64,000 nt of DNA from Ideonella benzenivorans (GCF_020387415.1 NZ_JAGWCB010000006.1:1-64000); one strand, 5' to 3'; shown: positions 45,400 through 54,571, numbered from the stretch's first letter. A program made the numbers and translations. The notes: a model not told the origin generated them from the letters alone.

Positions 45400-46364
45400 G
45401 CCAAAGACTCCTCGGTGAGGGCCGTCGCGTCCTGGGGCTGACCGGCCCGTTCCAGCTCGGCCTGCACCACGTCGCGGGTCAGCGGCGGGGCAAAGGCCCG
45501 GATGAATTCATAGACCACGTCGCGCAGCGGCTCGCCCCGGCGCACGGCCAGGCGGGTCACGTTGGACGGGAACAGGTGCCGGGCGTCGAGCGCCACCAGG
45601 CCGGTGTCGCGCTCGGGCTGGTAGGCGATCGCGGCCACGATGCCCACCCCCAGGCCCAGGCCCACGTAGGTCTTGATGACGTCGGCATCGGTGGCCTCGA
45701 TGGCCATCTGCGGCGTCACGTCGGCCTGGGAAAAGGCCTGGTCGATGTGGCCACGCCCGGTGTAGCCCGCCTCGTAGGTGATCAACGGGAACTCGGCCAG
45801 CCGCTGCAGCGTGAGCGGCCGGCCGTCGGCCAGCGCATGCCCGGCCGGGACCAGCACCAGGTGGGTCCAGGTGTAGCAGGCCAGCGTGACCAGGTCGGGG
45901 TGGCGCGCCAGGGCCTCGGTGGCAATGCCGATGTCGGCCTCGCGGTCGCGCAGCAGGCGGGCGATCTGCTCGGGCGAGCCCTGCTGCAGCCGCAGCGTGA
46001 CGTGCGGGTGCTGGGCCCGAAAGGCCATCACCGCGCCGGGCAGGGCATAACGGGCCTGCGAGTGGGTGGCTGCCAGAGTGAGCTGGCCGGACATGGCCTT
46101 GACGTGGTCCCGGCCGGCGCGGCGCAGGGCCTCGGCATGGGCGAGCATGCGCTCGACGATGGGCAGCATCCGCTCGCCCGGAGCCGTCAGACCGGTCAGG
46201 CGCTTGCCCAGGCGAGTGAACAGGGTCAGGCCCAGCTCCTCCTCCAGTTCGCGGATCTGCCGGCTCACGCCGGGCTGCGAGGTGTGCAGCACCTGGGCCA
46301 CCGTGGTCAGGTTGAAGCCCTGGCGGGCGGTCTCCCGCACCGAGCGAAGTTGCTGGAAATTCAT
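45396..46364 (-). CDS. cysB: LysR-family regulator, CysB/Cbl type (paralogue 2)
   Basis: 322 residues. N-terminus MNFQQLRSVRETARQGFNLTTVAQVLHTSQPGVSRQIRELEEELG is almost the same as in the paralogue at 39608. The ligand pocket motifs (ATHSQARYALP, GSPEQIARLLRDREADIGIAT, ITYEAGYTGRGHIDQAF, DADVIKTYVGLGLGVGIVA) are intact. It lies downstream of cysTWA on the same strand, so this copy is the better candidate for CysB, activator of sulfate uptake with N-acetylserine as inducer. The next gene is the degenerate serine acetyltransferase homologue, the normal source of that inducer. Confidence 0.85.
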   Translation of the reverse strand: MNFQQLRSVRETARQGFNLTTVAQVLHTSQPGVSRQIRELEEELGLTLFTRLGKRLTGLTAPGERMLPIVERMLAHAEALRRAGRDHVKAMSGQLTLAATHSQARYALPGAVMAFRAQHPHVTLRLQQGSPEQIARLLRDREADIGIATEALARHPDLVTLACYTWTHLVLVPAGHALADGRPLTLQRLAEFPLITYEAGYTGRGHIDQAFSQADVTPQMAIEATDADVIKTYVGLGLGVGIVAAIAYQPERDTGLVALDARHLFPSNVTRLAVRRGEPLRDVVYEFIRAFAPPLTRDVVQAELERAGQPQDATALTEESLA

Positions 46365-46455
46365 GACGTGCTCCTCGGCGAATCGATCACGATGGGAACG
46401 ATTCTGGGCAGCGCGGGGCGGCCTGCGAACGAAGCTTTGCGCCTGAGCACAGCCG

Positions 46456-46486
46456 GGTCCCGCATATGCGACTGCAGCGCGGGACC
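46456..46486 (-). terminator. Hairpin between cysA and cysB-like gene
   Basis: GGTCCCGC and GCGGGACC form perfect 8-bp arms around a 15-nt loop, just beyond the cysA stop at 46499 on the minus strand. There is no T-run, so termination is partial at best. It could also be a regulator site for the cysB-like gene that starts at 46364. Confidence 0.4.
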
Positions 46487-46498
46487 GTGTTCACAGGC

Positions 46499-47515
46499 TC
46501 ACGGTGTGAGCGGGTCGAACTCGGTCACGCGGCGCGGCTTCAGGTGCACGCGGCTGCCCTGCGTCAGGCTCAGGTCGCGCTGCAGCGTGCGCCAGGCCTC
46601 GCGTGAAAGCTCCACATCCACCAGGCTGCCGTCGTCCTCGCGCAGGAACTCGATGCGGGTGTTGGGGCCCACGGTGAGGGTCTGCGCCAGCGTGACGGAC
46701 CAGGTGTCGCTCTGCGGCGTGGTGACGATGTCCAGCTCATGCGGGCGCACATAGCTGACGGCCTCGCCGGCCTCGGTGCGGCGGTGGAACAGGTTCACGT
46801 CGCCCAGGAACTTCAGCACGAAGGGCGTGGCCGGCCGGTCGTAGACCTCGTCGGGCGAGCCCTCCTGCTCGATGCGGCCCTGGTTCATCACCACGATGCG
46901 GTCAGCCACCTCCATGGCCTCTTCCTGGTCGTGGGTCACGAAGACGCTGGTCACATGCATTTCGTCGTGCAGGCGGCGCAGCCAGCGGCGCAGCTCCTTG
47001 CGCACCTTGGCGTCCAGCGCGCCAAAGGGCTCGTCCAGCAGCAGCACCTTGGGTTCCACCGCCAGCGCTCGGGCCAGGGCCACGCGCTGGCGCTGGCCGC
47101 CGGAGAGCTGGTGCGGGAAGCGGTCGGCCAGGGTGTCGAGCTGCACCAGGTGCAGCAGTTCCCGGACCTTCTCGCGGATCTGGGCCTCGCTGGGGCGGGT
47201 GGCGCGCGGGCGCACCCGCAGCCCGAAGGCGATGTTGTCGGCCACCTTCATGTGGCCGAACAGCGCGTAGTGCTGGAACACGAAGCCGACGTTGCGTTCG
47301 CGCACCGAGACGCCGGTGGCGTCCTCGCCGTGGAACAGCACGCTGCCCTCGTCGGGCTGTTCCAGCCCGGCGATCATGCGCAGCAGCGTGGTCTTGCCCG
47401 AGCCCGAGGGGCCCAGCAGGGCCACCAGTTCGCCGGACGGGATGTCCAGGTTGAGGTGGTCGCAGACGGTGAGGTTGCCAAAGCGCTTGACCAGTTGGCG
47501 GACTTCGATGCTCAT
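46499..47515 (-). CDS. cysA: Sulfate/thiosulfate ABC transporter ATP-binding protein CysA
   Basis: 338 residues. Walker A is GPSGSGKTT (about 33-41), Q-loop FQHYALFGH, signature [16 protein letters not shown], Walker [12 protein letters not shown], switch [14 protein letters not shown]. The C-terminal TOBE-like domain with [11 protein letters not shown] and the VRPHELDI block is characteristic of CysA. It powers sulfate import through CysT and CysW with Sbp. It is 10 nt downstream of cysW. Confidence 0.95.
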   Translation of the reverse strand: MSIEVRQLVKRFGNLTVCDHLNLDIPSGELVALLGPSGSGKTTLLRMIAGLEQPDEGSVLFHGEDATGVSVRERNVGFVFQHYALFGHMKVADNIAFGLRVRPRATRPSEAQIREKVRELLHLVQLDTLADRFPHQLSGGQRQRVALARALAVEPKVLLLDEPFGALDAKVRKELRRWLRRLHDEMHVTSVFVTHDQEEAMEVADRIVVMNQGRIEQEGSPDEVYDRPATPFVLKFLGDVNLFHRRTEAGEAVSYVRPHELDIVTTPQSDTWSVTLAQTLTVGPNTRIEFLREDDGSLVDVELSREAWRTLQRDLSLTQGSRVHLKPRRVTEFDPLTP

Positions 47516-47525
47516 GGGGGGGTCC

Positions 47526-48407
47526 TCAGGCGGCCGTGGAATGGGCGGCCAGTTGATGCTTCATGCGCTGCTCGACGCCGTACTTGATGACCAGCGTCAC
47601 CAGCGCCAGGCCGGCCAGCAGCGAGGCCACCGCGAAGGCGGCGGCGAACTGGTATTCGTTGTAGAGAATCTCGATGTGCAGCGGCAAGGTGTTGGTGCTG
47701 CCGCGGATGTGGCCGGAGACGACCGAGACGGCGCCGAACTCGCCCATGGCGCGGGCATTGCACAGGATCACGCCGTACAGCAGGGCCCACTTCACATTGG
47801 GCAGCGTGACCTTCCAGAAGATCTGCCAGCCGTTGGCGCCCAGCACGCGGGCCGCCTCTTCCTGTTCGCTGCCCTGGGCCTGCATCAGCGGGATCAGCTC
47901 GCGGGCGATAAAAGGGAAGGTCACGAACACCGTGGCCAGCACGATGCCCGGCACCGCGAAGATGATCTTCAGATCATGGTCACGCAGCCACTCGCCAAAC
48001 CAGCCCTGCAGCCCGAACACCAGCACGTACATCAGACCGGCGATCACCGGGCTGACCGAGAAGGGCAGGTCGATCAGCGTCAGCAGCAGGTTCTTGCCGC
48101 GGAAGTCGAACTTGGCGACGGCCCAGGCGGCGCAGACCCCGAACACCAGGTTCAGCGGCACCGAGATGGCGGCGGCGATCAGCGTGAGCTCGATGGCGGC
48201 CACCGCATCGGGTTCGACGATCGCGGCCAGGTAGACGTCCCAGCCCTTCTTGAAGGCCTCGACGAACACCGCCAGCAGCGGCACGAACAGGAAGAAGGAC
48301 AGGAACAGCAACGCGCCGGCAATCAGTGACCAGCGCACCCAGCCGGGTTCGGCCGTGGCCTGCAGGGCCGAACGGGCCGGCTGCGCGGTGGAGGCAGCAG
48401 AGGACAT
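47526..48407 (-). CDS. cysW: Sulfate ABC transporter permease CysW
   Basis: 293 residues. Six transmembrane segments and the EAA loop [32 protein letters not shown] (about 176-207). VNLFGVCAAW and [15 protein letters not shown](S/T)TNTLPLHIE are CysW hallmarks. It forms the inner-membrane channel with CysT. The gap to cysT upstream is 15 nt. Confidence 0.95.
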   Translation of the reverse strand: MSSAASTAQPARSALQATAEPGWVRWSLIAGALLFLSFFLFVPLLAVFVEAFKKGWDVYLAAIVEPDAVAAIELTLIAAAISVPLNLVFGVCAAWAVAKFDFRGKNLLLTLIDLPFSVSPVIAGLMYVLVFGLQGWFGEWLRDHDLKIIFAVPGIVLATVFVTFPFIARELIPLMQAQGSEQEEAARVLGANGWQIFWKVTLPNVKWALLYGVILCNARAMGEFGAVSVVSGHIRGSTNTLPLHIEILYNEYQFAAAFAVASLLAGLALVTLVIKYGVEQRMKHQLAAHSTAA

Positions 48408-48422
48408 CGGGCAGGGCTCCGT

Positions 48423-49337
48423 TCAGCGGCCCTGGCGCTGGCGCGCCCAGGCCTGGATCAGGTTGATCAGCAGCAGCAGCACGAAGGCGATCACCAGCAT
48501 CACCACCGCGATCGCGGTGGCGCCGGCGTAGTCGTACTGTTCCAGCTTGGTGATGATCAGCAGCGGGGTGATCTCGGAGACCATCGGCATGTTGCCGGCG
48601 ATGAAGATCACCGAGCCGTACTCGCCCAGGGCCCGGGCAAAGGCCAGCGCGAAGCCAGTCAGCAGGGCCGGCGCCAGGGTCGGCAGGATCACATGCCAGA
48701 AGGTCTGGCCGCGGCTGGCGCCCAGTGTGGCGGCGGCCTCTTCCAGCTCCTGCGACAGATCCTCCAGCACCGGCTGCACCGTGCGCACGACAAACGGCAG
48801 GCCGATGAAGGTCAGCGCCACGAACACGCCCAGCGGCGTGAAGGCCACCTGGAACGGCAGCGCCTGGCCGATCCAGCCATTCGGGGCGTACAAGGCCGTG
48901 AGGGCAATGCCAGCGACCGCGGTGGGCAGGGCGAACGGCAGGTCCACCAGCGCATCGACGATGCGCTTGAGGGGAAAGTCATAACGCACCAGCACCCAGG
49001 CCACCAGCAGGCCGGCGCCGGCATTGAGCAGGGCCGCGGCCAGCGAGGCGCCGAAGGTCAGCCGGTAGGACGCCAGCACCCGCGGCGAGGCGACCGCGGC
49101 CCAGAAGTCGGGCCAGCTCAGCGTGAAGGTCTTCAGGAAGACCGCGCTCAGCGGCACCAGCACGATCAGGCCCAGGTACAGCAGGGTCAGGCCCAATGAC
49201 AGGTCGAAGCCGGGCAGCACGCTGCGCTGGCGCAGCAGCAGGCGTGACAGCGGTCCGGCGGCCGGCCCGCGCGAGCGGGCCTGGGGCGGCGCCACAGCGG
49301 CGTCGGCGGCACCGAGCGAGGGTTGGCAAGTGGTCAT
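48423..49337 (-). CDS. cysT: Sulfate ABC transporter permease CysT (CysU)
   Basis: 304 residues with six transmembrane segments after a 35-residue variable N-terminus. The EAA loop reads SQELEEAAATLGASRGQTFWHVILPTLAPALLTG, and LPFALPTAVAGIALTALYAPNGWIG and ALGEYGSVIFIAGNMP are CysT hallmarks. It is the first gene of the cysTWA operon. The 180-nt region to the divergent GST gene would hold its promoter; no clear -35/-10 pair was identified. Confidence 0.95.
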   Translation of the reverse strand: MTTCQPSLGAADAAVAPPQARSRGPAAGPLSRLLLRQRSVLPGFDLSLGLTLLYLGLIVLVPLSAVFLKTFTLSWPDFWAAVASPRVLASYRLTFGASLAAALLNAGAGLLVAWVLVRYDFPLKRIVDALVDLPFALPTAVAGIALTALYAPNGWIGQALPFQVAFTPLGVFVALTFIGLPFVVRTVQPVLEDLSQELEEAAATLGASRGQTFWHVILPTLAPALLTGFALAFARALGEYGSVIFIAGNMPMVSEITPLLIITKLEQYDYAGATAIAVVMLVIAFVLLLLINLIQAWARQRQGR

Positions 49338-49517
49338 GGCAGCGGGCGCGTGGCGCTCATGCGGTTCGCGCGGAAGAAAATGCGTGAAGTCATGTTAGGC
49401 AGCCGGGCTGGATCGAGGAACAACTCAAAACGCTCATCGATATGCCAAAGCGTCATATGGGCCGCCAACGCACAATGGCAGCCTTTCCACTGACCCCTGT
49501 GTGACAGGCTGGCTGCG

Positions 49518-50159
49518 ATGGACACCGACACTCCCTGGACCCTTTACCTGGCCCCCGGCACCTGCGCGCAGGCGGTGCACATTGCGTTGTGCGAGGCGGC
49601 GGTGCCGCTGCGGCTCATCAAGCTCAACCTGGCCGGGGGGCAGCAGCACACCCCCGAGTACCTGGCCCTGAACCCGCTGGGCCGCGTGCCGGCCTTGGTC
49701 ACCTCGCAGGGCACGCTGGTCGAGACCCCGGCTCTGCTGGCCTTCGTGGCCCAATCCTGTCCGGCTGCCCGGCTGGGGCCGGTGGACGACGCCTTCGCCT
49801 GGGCCCGGGTGCAGGCTTTCAACAGCTACCTGGCCAGCACGGTGCATGTGGCCCATGCCCACAAGCACCGCGGGGTCCGCTGGTCGGACGACCCGGCCAG
49901 CTGGGAGGCGATGAAGGCCAAGGTCGGCGCGAACATGCGCGAGGCCTTCGCGCTGATCGGCCGCGACTGGTGGCAGGGCCCCTGGGTCTTCGGCGAACAG
50001 TACACGGTGGCCGATCCCTACCTCTACACGATCGGTGAATGGCTGGAAGGCGATGGCGTGGACACGGCGGCCTTCCCCTGGCTGCTGGAACACCGCGAGC
50101 GCATGCGGGCCCGGCCGGCGGTGCAACAGGCCCGCGCCACGCTGGAGGCCCTGGCGTGA
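49518..50159 (+). CDS. Glutathione S-transferase
   Basis: 213 residues. The N-terminal thioredoxin-like domain opens LYLAPGTCAQAVHIALCEA, with the bacterial beta-class Cys10-like residue (T-C-A-Q), and has LNPLGRVPALVT and the conserved VETPALLAFVA for glutathione binding. The C-terminal helical domain has the VADPYLYTIGEWLEGDGVD block. It conjugates glutathione to electrophiles. The stop overlaps the start of the glutathione peroxidase (GTGA), making a glutathione-dependent pair that lies between cysTWA and sbp on the opposite strand. Confidence 0.9.
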   Translation: MDTDTPWTLYLAPGTCAQAVHIALCEAAVPLRLIKLNLAGGQQHTPEYLALNPLGRVPALVTSQGTLVETPALLAFVAQSCPAARLGPVDDAFAWARVQAFNSYLASTVHVAHAHKHRGVRWSDDPASWEAMKAKVGANMREAFALIGRDWWQGPWVFGEQYTVADPYLYTIGEWLEGDGVDTAAFPWLLEHRERMRARPAVQQARATLEALA

Positions 50160-50641
50160 GCGGCCTGCCCGAGATCGCGCTGACGACGCTGGACGGCCAG
50201 CCCCGGGCGCTGCGCGACTTCGCCGGTCAGGCCCTGCTGGTGGTCAACGTGGCCAGCCGCTGCGGCTTCACCCCGCAGTACGAGGGGTTGGAGGCGCTGC
50301 AGCGCCGCTACCAGGCGCGTGGCTTCTCGGTGCTGGGCTTTCCCTGTGACCAGTTCGGCCACCAGGAGCCCGGCGATGCCGAGGCCATCCGCCAGTTCTG
50401 CAGCCTGCGCTACGCGGTCAGCTTCCCGCTGTTCGCCAAGACCGAGGTGAACGGAGCCAACGCCCATCCGCTCTACCGCTGGCTCAAGCGCGAAGCCCCC
50501 GGGCTGTTGGGCACCGAGGGCATCAAGTGGAACTTCACCAAGTTCCTGGTCGATCCCGCCGGTCGCGTGGTGCACCGCTACGCGCCGCTGGACAAGCCTG
50601 CGGGCCTGGCGGCGGACATCGAGGCGGTGCTGCCGCGCTGA
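50156..50641 (+). CDS. Glutathione peroxidase (cysteine type)
   Basis: 161 residues from GTG 50156, which overlaps the GST stop. The active-site block is NVASRCGFTPQY (about residues 31-42) with Cys at the selenocysteine position; the Gln and Trp-Asn of the tetrad are in GFPCDQFGHQEPG and KWNFTKFLVD. It reduces peroxides with glutathione or thioredoxin. It is cytoplasmic with no signal peptide. Confidence 0.93.
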   Translation: MSGLPEIALTTLDGQPRALRDFAGQALLVVNVASRCGFTPQYEGLEALQRRYQARGFSVLGFPCDQFGHQEPGDAEAIRQFCSLRYAVSFPLFAKTEVNGANAHPLYRWLKREAPGLLGTEGIKWNFTKFLVDPAGRVVHRYAPLDKPAGLAADIEAVLPR

Positions 50642-50648
50642 GCGCGGG

Positions 50649-51674
50649 TCAGTGCTTGGCGTAGATCTGGTCGAACACGCCGCCATCCTTGAAGTGGGTG
50701 GCCTGCGCCTTGGCCCAGCCGCCGAAGGTGTCGTTGATCGTGAACAGCTTCAGCTTCGGGAACAGCTTGTCGAACTGGGCCCCCACCTTGGGGTCGATCG
50801 GCCGGTAGTAGTTCTCGCCCGCGATCTTCTGGCCTTCCGGCGAGTACAGGTATTCCAGATAAGCCTGGGCCACCGCGCGGGTGCCGCGCTTGTCGACCAC
50901 CTTGTCCACCACCGCCACCGGCGGCTCGGCCAGGATGCTGACCGAGGGCACGACGATCTGGAACTTGTCCGGGCCCAGCTCCTTGACCGCCAGGAAGGCC
51001 TCGTTCTCCCAGGCGATCAGCACATCGCCGATGCCGCGCTCGACGAAGGTGGTGGTGGCGCCACGGGCGCCCGAATCCAGCACCGGCACGTTCTTGTAGA
51101 GGGCCGAGACGAAGGCCTGGGCCTTGGCCTCGCTGCCGCCCGGCTTCTTCAGCGCGTAGCCCCAGGCTGCCAGGTAGTTCCAGCGGGCGCCGCCGGAGGT
51201 CTTGGGGTTGGGGGTGATGATGCTGATGCCCGGCTTGACCAAGTCATCCCAGTCCTTGATGCCCTTGGGGTTGCCCTTGCGCACCAGGAACACGATGGTC
51301 GAGGTGTAGGGCGAGCTGTTGTGCGGCAGGCGCTTCTGCCAGTCGGCCGGGATCAGCTTGGCCACGCTGTGCAGCTCGTCGATGTCGTAGCCCAGGGCCA
51401 GCGTCACCACGTCGGCCTCCAGCCCGTCGATCACCGAGCGGGCCTGCTTGCCCGAGCCGCCGTGCGACTGCTTGACCGTCACCGTGTCGCCGGTCTTGGC
51501 CTTCCAGTGCGCGGCGAAGGCCTTGTTGTAGTCCTGGTAGAGCTCGCGCGTCGGGTCGTAGGAGACGTTCAGCAGCGTGACGTCCTTGGCGAAGCTGGGC
51601 AGGCCGGTGGCGGCCAGCGCGGTGGCCAGGGCCAGCTGGCTCAGGCGGGACAGGGCGGTACGGCGGGACGGCAT
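50649..51674 (-). CDS. sbp: Sulfate-binding protein
   Basis: 341 residues from ATG 51674. Signal peptide with hydrophobic core [15 protein letters not shown], cleavage expected before [18 protein letters not shown], the standard start of mature Sbp/CysP. The [30 protein letters not shown] and [11 protein letters not shown] blocks are highly conserved in the family. It binds sulfate (or thiosulfate) in the periplasm for CysTWA. It is separated from cysT by the GST/GPx pair on the opposite strand, so it has its own promoter. It is convergent with GPx, 7 nt apart. Confidence 0.95.
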   Translation of the reverse strand: MPSRRTALSRLSQLALATALAATGLPSFAKDVTLLNVSYDPTRELYQDYNKAFAAHWKAKTGDTVTVKQSHGGSGKQARSVIDGLEADVVTLALGYDIDELHSVAKLIPADWQKRLPHNSSPYTSTIVFLVRKGNPKGIKDWDDLVKPGISIITPNPKTSGGARWNYLAAWGYALKKPGGSEAKAQAFVSALYKNVPVLDSGARGATTTFVERGIGDVLIAWENEAFLAVKELGPDKFQIVVPSVSILAEPPVAVVDKVVDKRGTRAVAQAYLEYLYSPEGQKIAGENYYRPIDPKVGAQFDKLFPKLKLFTINDTFGGWAKAQATHFKDGGVFDQIYAKH

Positions 51675-51755
51675 GAGGTTCCTTTGCAGCGGGTGGAATG
51701 CGATGGAAGCCATGCTAGGAAGCGCGCCTGCAACGCGGAACGAATCAAATCGCGC

Positions 51756-51763
51756 TTCCTTAT
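51756..51763 (-). promoter_or_regulatory. Candidate CysB-type element upstream of sbp
   Basis: ATAAGGAA on the minus strand, about 80 nt upstream of the sbp ATG, resembles the ATAAG-type half-sites reported for CysB-family activators in betaproteobacteria. The surrounding AT-rich block (51742-51768) is the only such stretch in the region. Assignment is tentative. Confidence 0.3.
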
Positions 51764-51804
51764 GCGCTGTCTGAACATGCCGCTCTTGCCCCGGGCGTCG
51801 GCGC

Positions 51805-52092
51805 TCAGGCCGCCTGGCGGACGTCGAACTGCAGCGCCAGGCGCATGCGCACCGCAACGCGCTGACCGCAGGCATCGGTGGCGCCGGCCTGGCCGCGCGT
51901 CAGCAGCTCGGCCGCCAGGCGGGCTGGGTCCAGCTGGTAGCCGGCCACCCGCAGCTGCCGGCCCAGCGAGAGCAGCAGGTCGGGATGGGCCTGCAGCCAG
52001 GGGCCGGCCTCGGTGGTGGGGTCCAGGGCGAGGGCCAGTGTGGCCGTGGGCAGGGGCGTCGGGGCAGGCCGCATCGGGGGCTCCTTGGGCAT
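51805..52092 (-). CDS. Small hypothetical protein
   Basis: 95 residues from ATG 52092. Soluble, leucine- and alanine-rich, with repeated LxLxLxLxL patterning ([23 protein letters not shown]) and an ACGQR motif; no recognised domain. It lies upstream of sbp on the same strand, but about 130 nt and the sbp promoter region separate them. Confidence 0.5.
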   Translation of the reverse strand: MPKEPPMRPAPTPLPTATLALALDPTTEAGPWLQAHPDLLLSLGRQLRVAGYQLDPARLAAELLTRGQAGATDACGQRVAVRMRLALQFDVRQAA

Positions 52093-52148
52093 CGGTCACA
52101 CCGATGGTCCGGGGTCCCGGGGCCGGGGGTCAACGAAGGCTTTCGCGC

Positions 52149-52169
52149 ATGCAGCCCTGCCGGCTGCAT
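52149..52169. repeat. 21-bp hairpin between small gene and thioredoxin-like gene
   Basis: ATGCAGCC and GGCTGCAT form perfect 8-bp arms around CTGCC. It lies 23 nt beyond the stop of the thioredoxin-like gene on the minus strand. No T-run is present, so it is either a weak terminator or a regulatory or repeat element. Confidence 0.4.
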
Positions 52170-52191
52170 AAGCGGGGAAGCGCGCGGGGGC

Positions 52192-52584
52192 TCAGCCCGC
52201 GCGCAGCGCGTCGTCCCGCGCCAGCGCCGCCACCGCCCGGGCCAGGGCCTGCACGGTGGGCGCGGTGATGGGGCGCAATGCGTCCGCCTGCTGCAGCAGG
52301 CGCTCGGCCACCTGGGCGTGCGGCAGCACCGTGCCGTGGAACACCGGCTGCCCGTCGCGCAGCAGCAGCAGGGTCGGGAAGTTCTCGATGTCGGGGATGG
52401 CCTCGTCGCCGTCTTCCAGCGCGTCGGCATGGTCTTCGATGTCGATCCAGACCAGCCGGGCCTCGGGGTGTTGGCGCGCCAGGGCGTTGAAGGTGCTCTG
52501 GTAGCCCACGCAGGTGGGGCACCAGGCGGCGCACAGACAGGCCAGCAGCAGGGACGGGGAAGCAGGGGACGCGGCGGTGGACAT
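52192..52584 (-). CDS. Thioredoxin-family protein
   Basis: 130 residues. The redox motif is C-P-T-C (about residues 22-25) in LCAAWCPTCVGY, followed by the thioredoxin-fold strands IDIEDHADAL and the cis-proline block NFPTLLLLRDG. No signal peptide, so it is a cytoplasmic thioredoxin-like reductase or chaperone with an acidic helix. It follows the TDT transporter gene on the same strand with 28 nt between them, suggesting co-transcription. Confidence 0.85.
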   Translation of the reverse strand: MSTAASPASPSLLLACLCAAWCPTCVGYQSTFNALARQHPEARLVWIDIEDHADALEDGDEAIPDIENFPTLLLLRDGQPVFHGTVLPHAQVAERLLQQADALRPITAPTVQALARAVAALARDDALRAG

Positions 52585-52612
52585 GGCGGTCAGTGTGCCA
52601 CCGCCGGTCGGT

Positions 52613-53611
52613 TCAAGGGCCGGCGGGGATGATCTGGGCCACCGGCTCCGGGGCCAGCAGACTGCCGTCGCGCAGCCCGCGCCAGGTGGCCATCAGCAGC
52701 CCCAGGATGATCAGCGAGGCCAGGGCCAGCAGCACCGGCCCCAGCACCGCCAGCAGGCCGCCGGGCTGGGCCAGGCGCAGCGTCAGGCTGGCCAGCGAGG
52801 CCAGCGGGAAGGACAGGGCCCAGTGCGTCAGCGAGAAGCCCAGCGGTTGCAGCCGCCGCGCCAGCGTGGCGGCCCAGGCGAAGGCGAACAGCGCCATGCC
52901 CCAGAACAGCCAGCCCAGGCTGTCGGGCGCGCCCAGTTGCAGCACCGCATGGCCGCTGACCGCGGGCGGCGCGATCAGGATGAAGGCGGTGGGCAGCAGG
53001 CGTTCCGGAAAGCTGCCCTGCACCAGCATGCGGGCGGCCAGCAGGGCCAGCACCACCGGCCAGAACAGCAGGCCGATGCCGAACTGGGCCATGGCCCAGT
53101 CGCCCTGGCCCAGGGCCACGCCGCCCAACGGCGCCACCACATTGCCGACCACCGGGATCAGCAGCGCCGGCGTGATGCTGGCCCAGTTCAGGCCGCCTTG
53201 TTCCTTGGGCCGCCACCAGCGGGCCAGCACCCACAGCGTGACGCCGAACTGCCCCAGCGAGCCCAGCCACCACAGCGCCCGCACGAGGGGGTGCGGGCCG
53301 AAGAAGCTCACGCCCAGGGTGGCCAGCAGCAGCGTGGCGACCGGCAGCGTGGCGACGAAGGTGTGGCGCACCGGGTGCTTCAGATCGTCGGCCCAGGCTT
53401 GCGGGTAGCGCTGCCAGCGCAGCAGGCTGGCGGCCAGCAGGGCCAGGAACGCGAGGGCGGCCACCCCGCCGCAGACCAGCGCGATGCCGGTGGCCGTGTC
53501 ACCCATCAGCGGGCCGGCCCGCCACCAGGCCAGCGACAGGCCGGCCAGGCCCATCGGAAGGGAGAACCAGCCGGGGGCCAGGTGCTTGAGCGGAGTGGGG
53601 GAGGACGCCAT
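52613..53611 (-). CDS. TDT/SLAC1-family anion channel or transporter
   Basis: 332 residues with ten hydrophobic segments in the alternating pattern of the tellurite-resistance/dicarboxylate transporter (TDT, TehA/SLAC1) family. The start PGWFSLPMGLAGLSLAW, the PVVGNVVAPLGG repeat block and the SFPLASLASLTLRLA segment are family-like. Some relatives export sulfite; with the cys, Blh and persulfide genes nearby, sulfite or another sulfur anion is a reasonable guess. Ligand specificity cannot be read from sequence. Confidence 0.85.
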   Translation of the reverse strand: MASSPTPLKHLAPGWFSLPMGLAGLSLAWWRAGPLMGDTATGIALVCGGVAALAFLALLAASLLRWQRYPQAWADDLKHPVRHTFVATLPVATLLLATLGVSFFGPHPLVRALWWLGSLGQFGVTLWVLARWWRPKEQGGLNWASITPALLIPVVGNVVAPLGGVALGQGDWAMAQFGIGLLFWPVVLALLAARMLVQGSFPERLLPTAFILIAPPAVSGHAVLQLGAPDSLGWLFWGMALFAFAWAATLARRLQPLGFSLTHWALSFPLASLASLTLRLAQPGGLLAVLGPVLLALASLIILGLLMATWRGLRDGSLLAPEPVAQIIPAGP

Positions 53612-53624
53612 GGGGTGGGTCGAA

Positions 53625-54503
53625 TCAGAGCTGGTTGAGGGGGATCTTCAGGTAGCGCGTGCCATTGTCTTCGGCAGGCGGCAGGTGGCCGGCGCGCATG
53701 TTGACCTGCACCGAGGGCAGCAGCAGCGTGGGCATGGCCAGCGTGGCGTCGCGCTGGCGGCGCATCGCGACGAATTCGGCCTCCTCCACGCCGTCATGCA
53801 GGTGGATGTTGGCCGCCCGCTCCTCGGCCACGGTGGCGGTGATCTGCGGCGCCTGGCCGGCGGCGGGGTAGTCGTGGCAGAAGTACAGCCGGGTCTGCGG
53901 CGGCAGCGCGAGCAGCTTGCGCACCGAGCGGTACAGCAGCGCGGCGTCACCGCCCGGGAAGTCGCAGCGGGCGCTGCCGTAGTCCGGCCTGAACAGCGTG
54001 TCGCCGACGAAGGCCGCGGGCGTGGCGTCGTCCTCCAGCAGGTAGGTCATGCAGGCGGGGGTGTGGCCGGGGGTGTGCAGGGCGCGCAGGCGCAGCTCGC
54101 CGATGTGGAACACCTCGCCATCGGCGAAGCGGTGGTCGAAGGCGCGGCCATCGGGCACGAAGCCGGGCTCGGCGTTGAACAGCCGGCCAAAGGTCTGCTG
54201 CACGGTGACGATGTGCTCGCCCACCGCGATGCGGCCCCCCACGCGGTCCTGTAGCCAGGCGGCGGCCGAGAGGTGGTCGGCATGCACATGGGTCTCCAGC
54301 AGCCAGTCCACCTGGGCGCCCAGCGCCTGCACCCGGGCGAGCAGCTTCTCCGCGCTGGTGCTGCGGGTGCGGCCCGCCGCCGGGTCGTAATCGAGTACCG
54401 TATCGACCAGCGCGCAGCGGCGCGTGGCCGGGTCCAGCACCAGATGGCTGAAAGTGCCGGTCACCGGATCGTGGAAGGATTCAATCTGGGCCCGTGTGGT
54501 CAT
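53625..54503 (-). CDS. MBL-fold hydrolase/persulfide dioxygenase-like protein (Blh-like)
   Basis: 292 residues. The metal-binding motif THVHADH is near residues 71-77, with later ligands in HTPGHTPACMTYL, GDTLFRPDYGSARCDFPGG and CHDYPAAG. The D-F-P-G-G and the C-terminal NLHLHDG-like block (IHLHDGVEEAEFV) mark the Blh group linked to BigR and sulfide detoxification, related to ETHE1 persulfide dioxygenase. It probably oxidises glutathione persulfide to sulfite. It is divergent from the methyltransferase, with an AT-rich inverted repeat 20-41 nt upstream of its start. Confidence 0.88.
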   Translation of the reverse strand: MTTRAQIESFHDPVTGTFSHLVLDPATRRCALVDTVLDYDPAAGRTRSTSAEKLLARVQALGAQVDWLLETHVHADHLSAAAWLQDRVGGRIAVGEHIVTVQQTFGRLFNAEPGFVPDGRAFDHRFADGEVFHIGELRLRALHTPGHTPACMTYLLEDDATPAAFVGDTLFRPDYGSARCDFPGGDAALLYRSVRKLLALPPQTRLYFCHDYPAAGQAPQITATVAEERAANIHLHDGVEEAEFVAMRRQRDATLAMPTLLLPSVQVNMRAGHLPPAEDNGTRYLKIPLNQL

Positions 54504-54522
54504 CGTGGTCTGCTCCCTCGTG

Positions 54523-54544
54523 AATATACGGTGATGGGTATATT
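54523..54544. promoter_or_regulatory. AT-rich inverted repeat, candidate ArsR/BigR-type operator
   Basis: AATATAC and GTATATT are perfect 7-bp arms 8 nt apart in the 68-nt region between the divergent Blh-like and methyltransferase genes. In a GC-rich genome such an AT-rich palindrome stands out. BigR/SqrR-type sulfide-responsive repressors bind AT-rich inverted repeats of this sort upstream of blh genes. No arsR-type gene is present nearby, so the repressor would act in trans. Confidence 0.6.
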
Positions 54545-54571
54545 AGCCCGACGCCAACAACCGTTTCTGCA

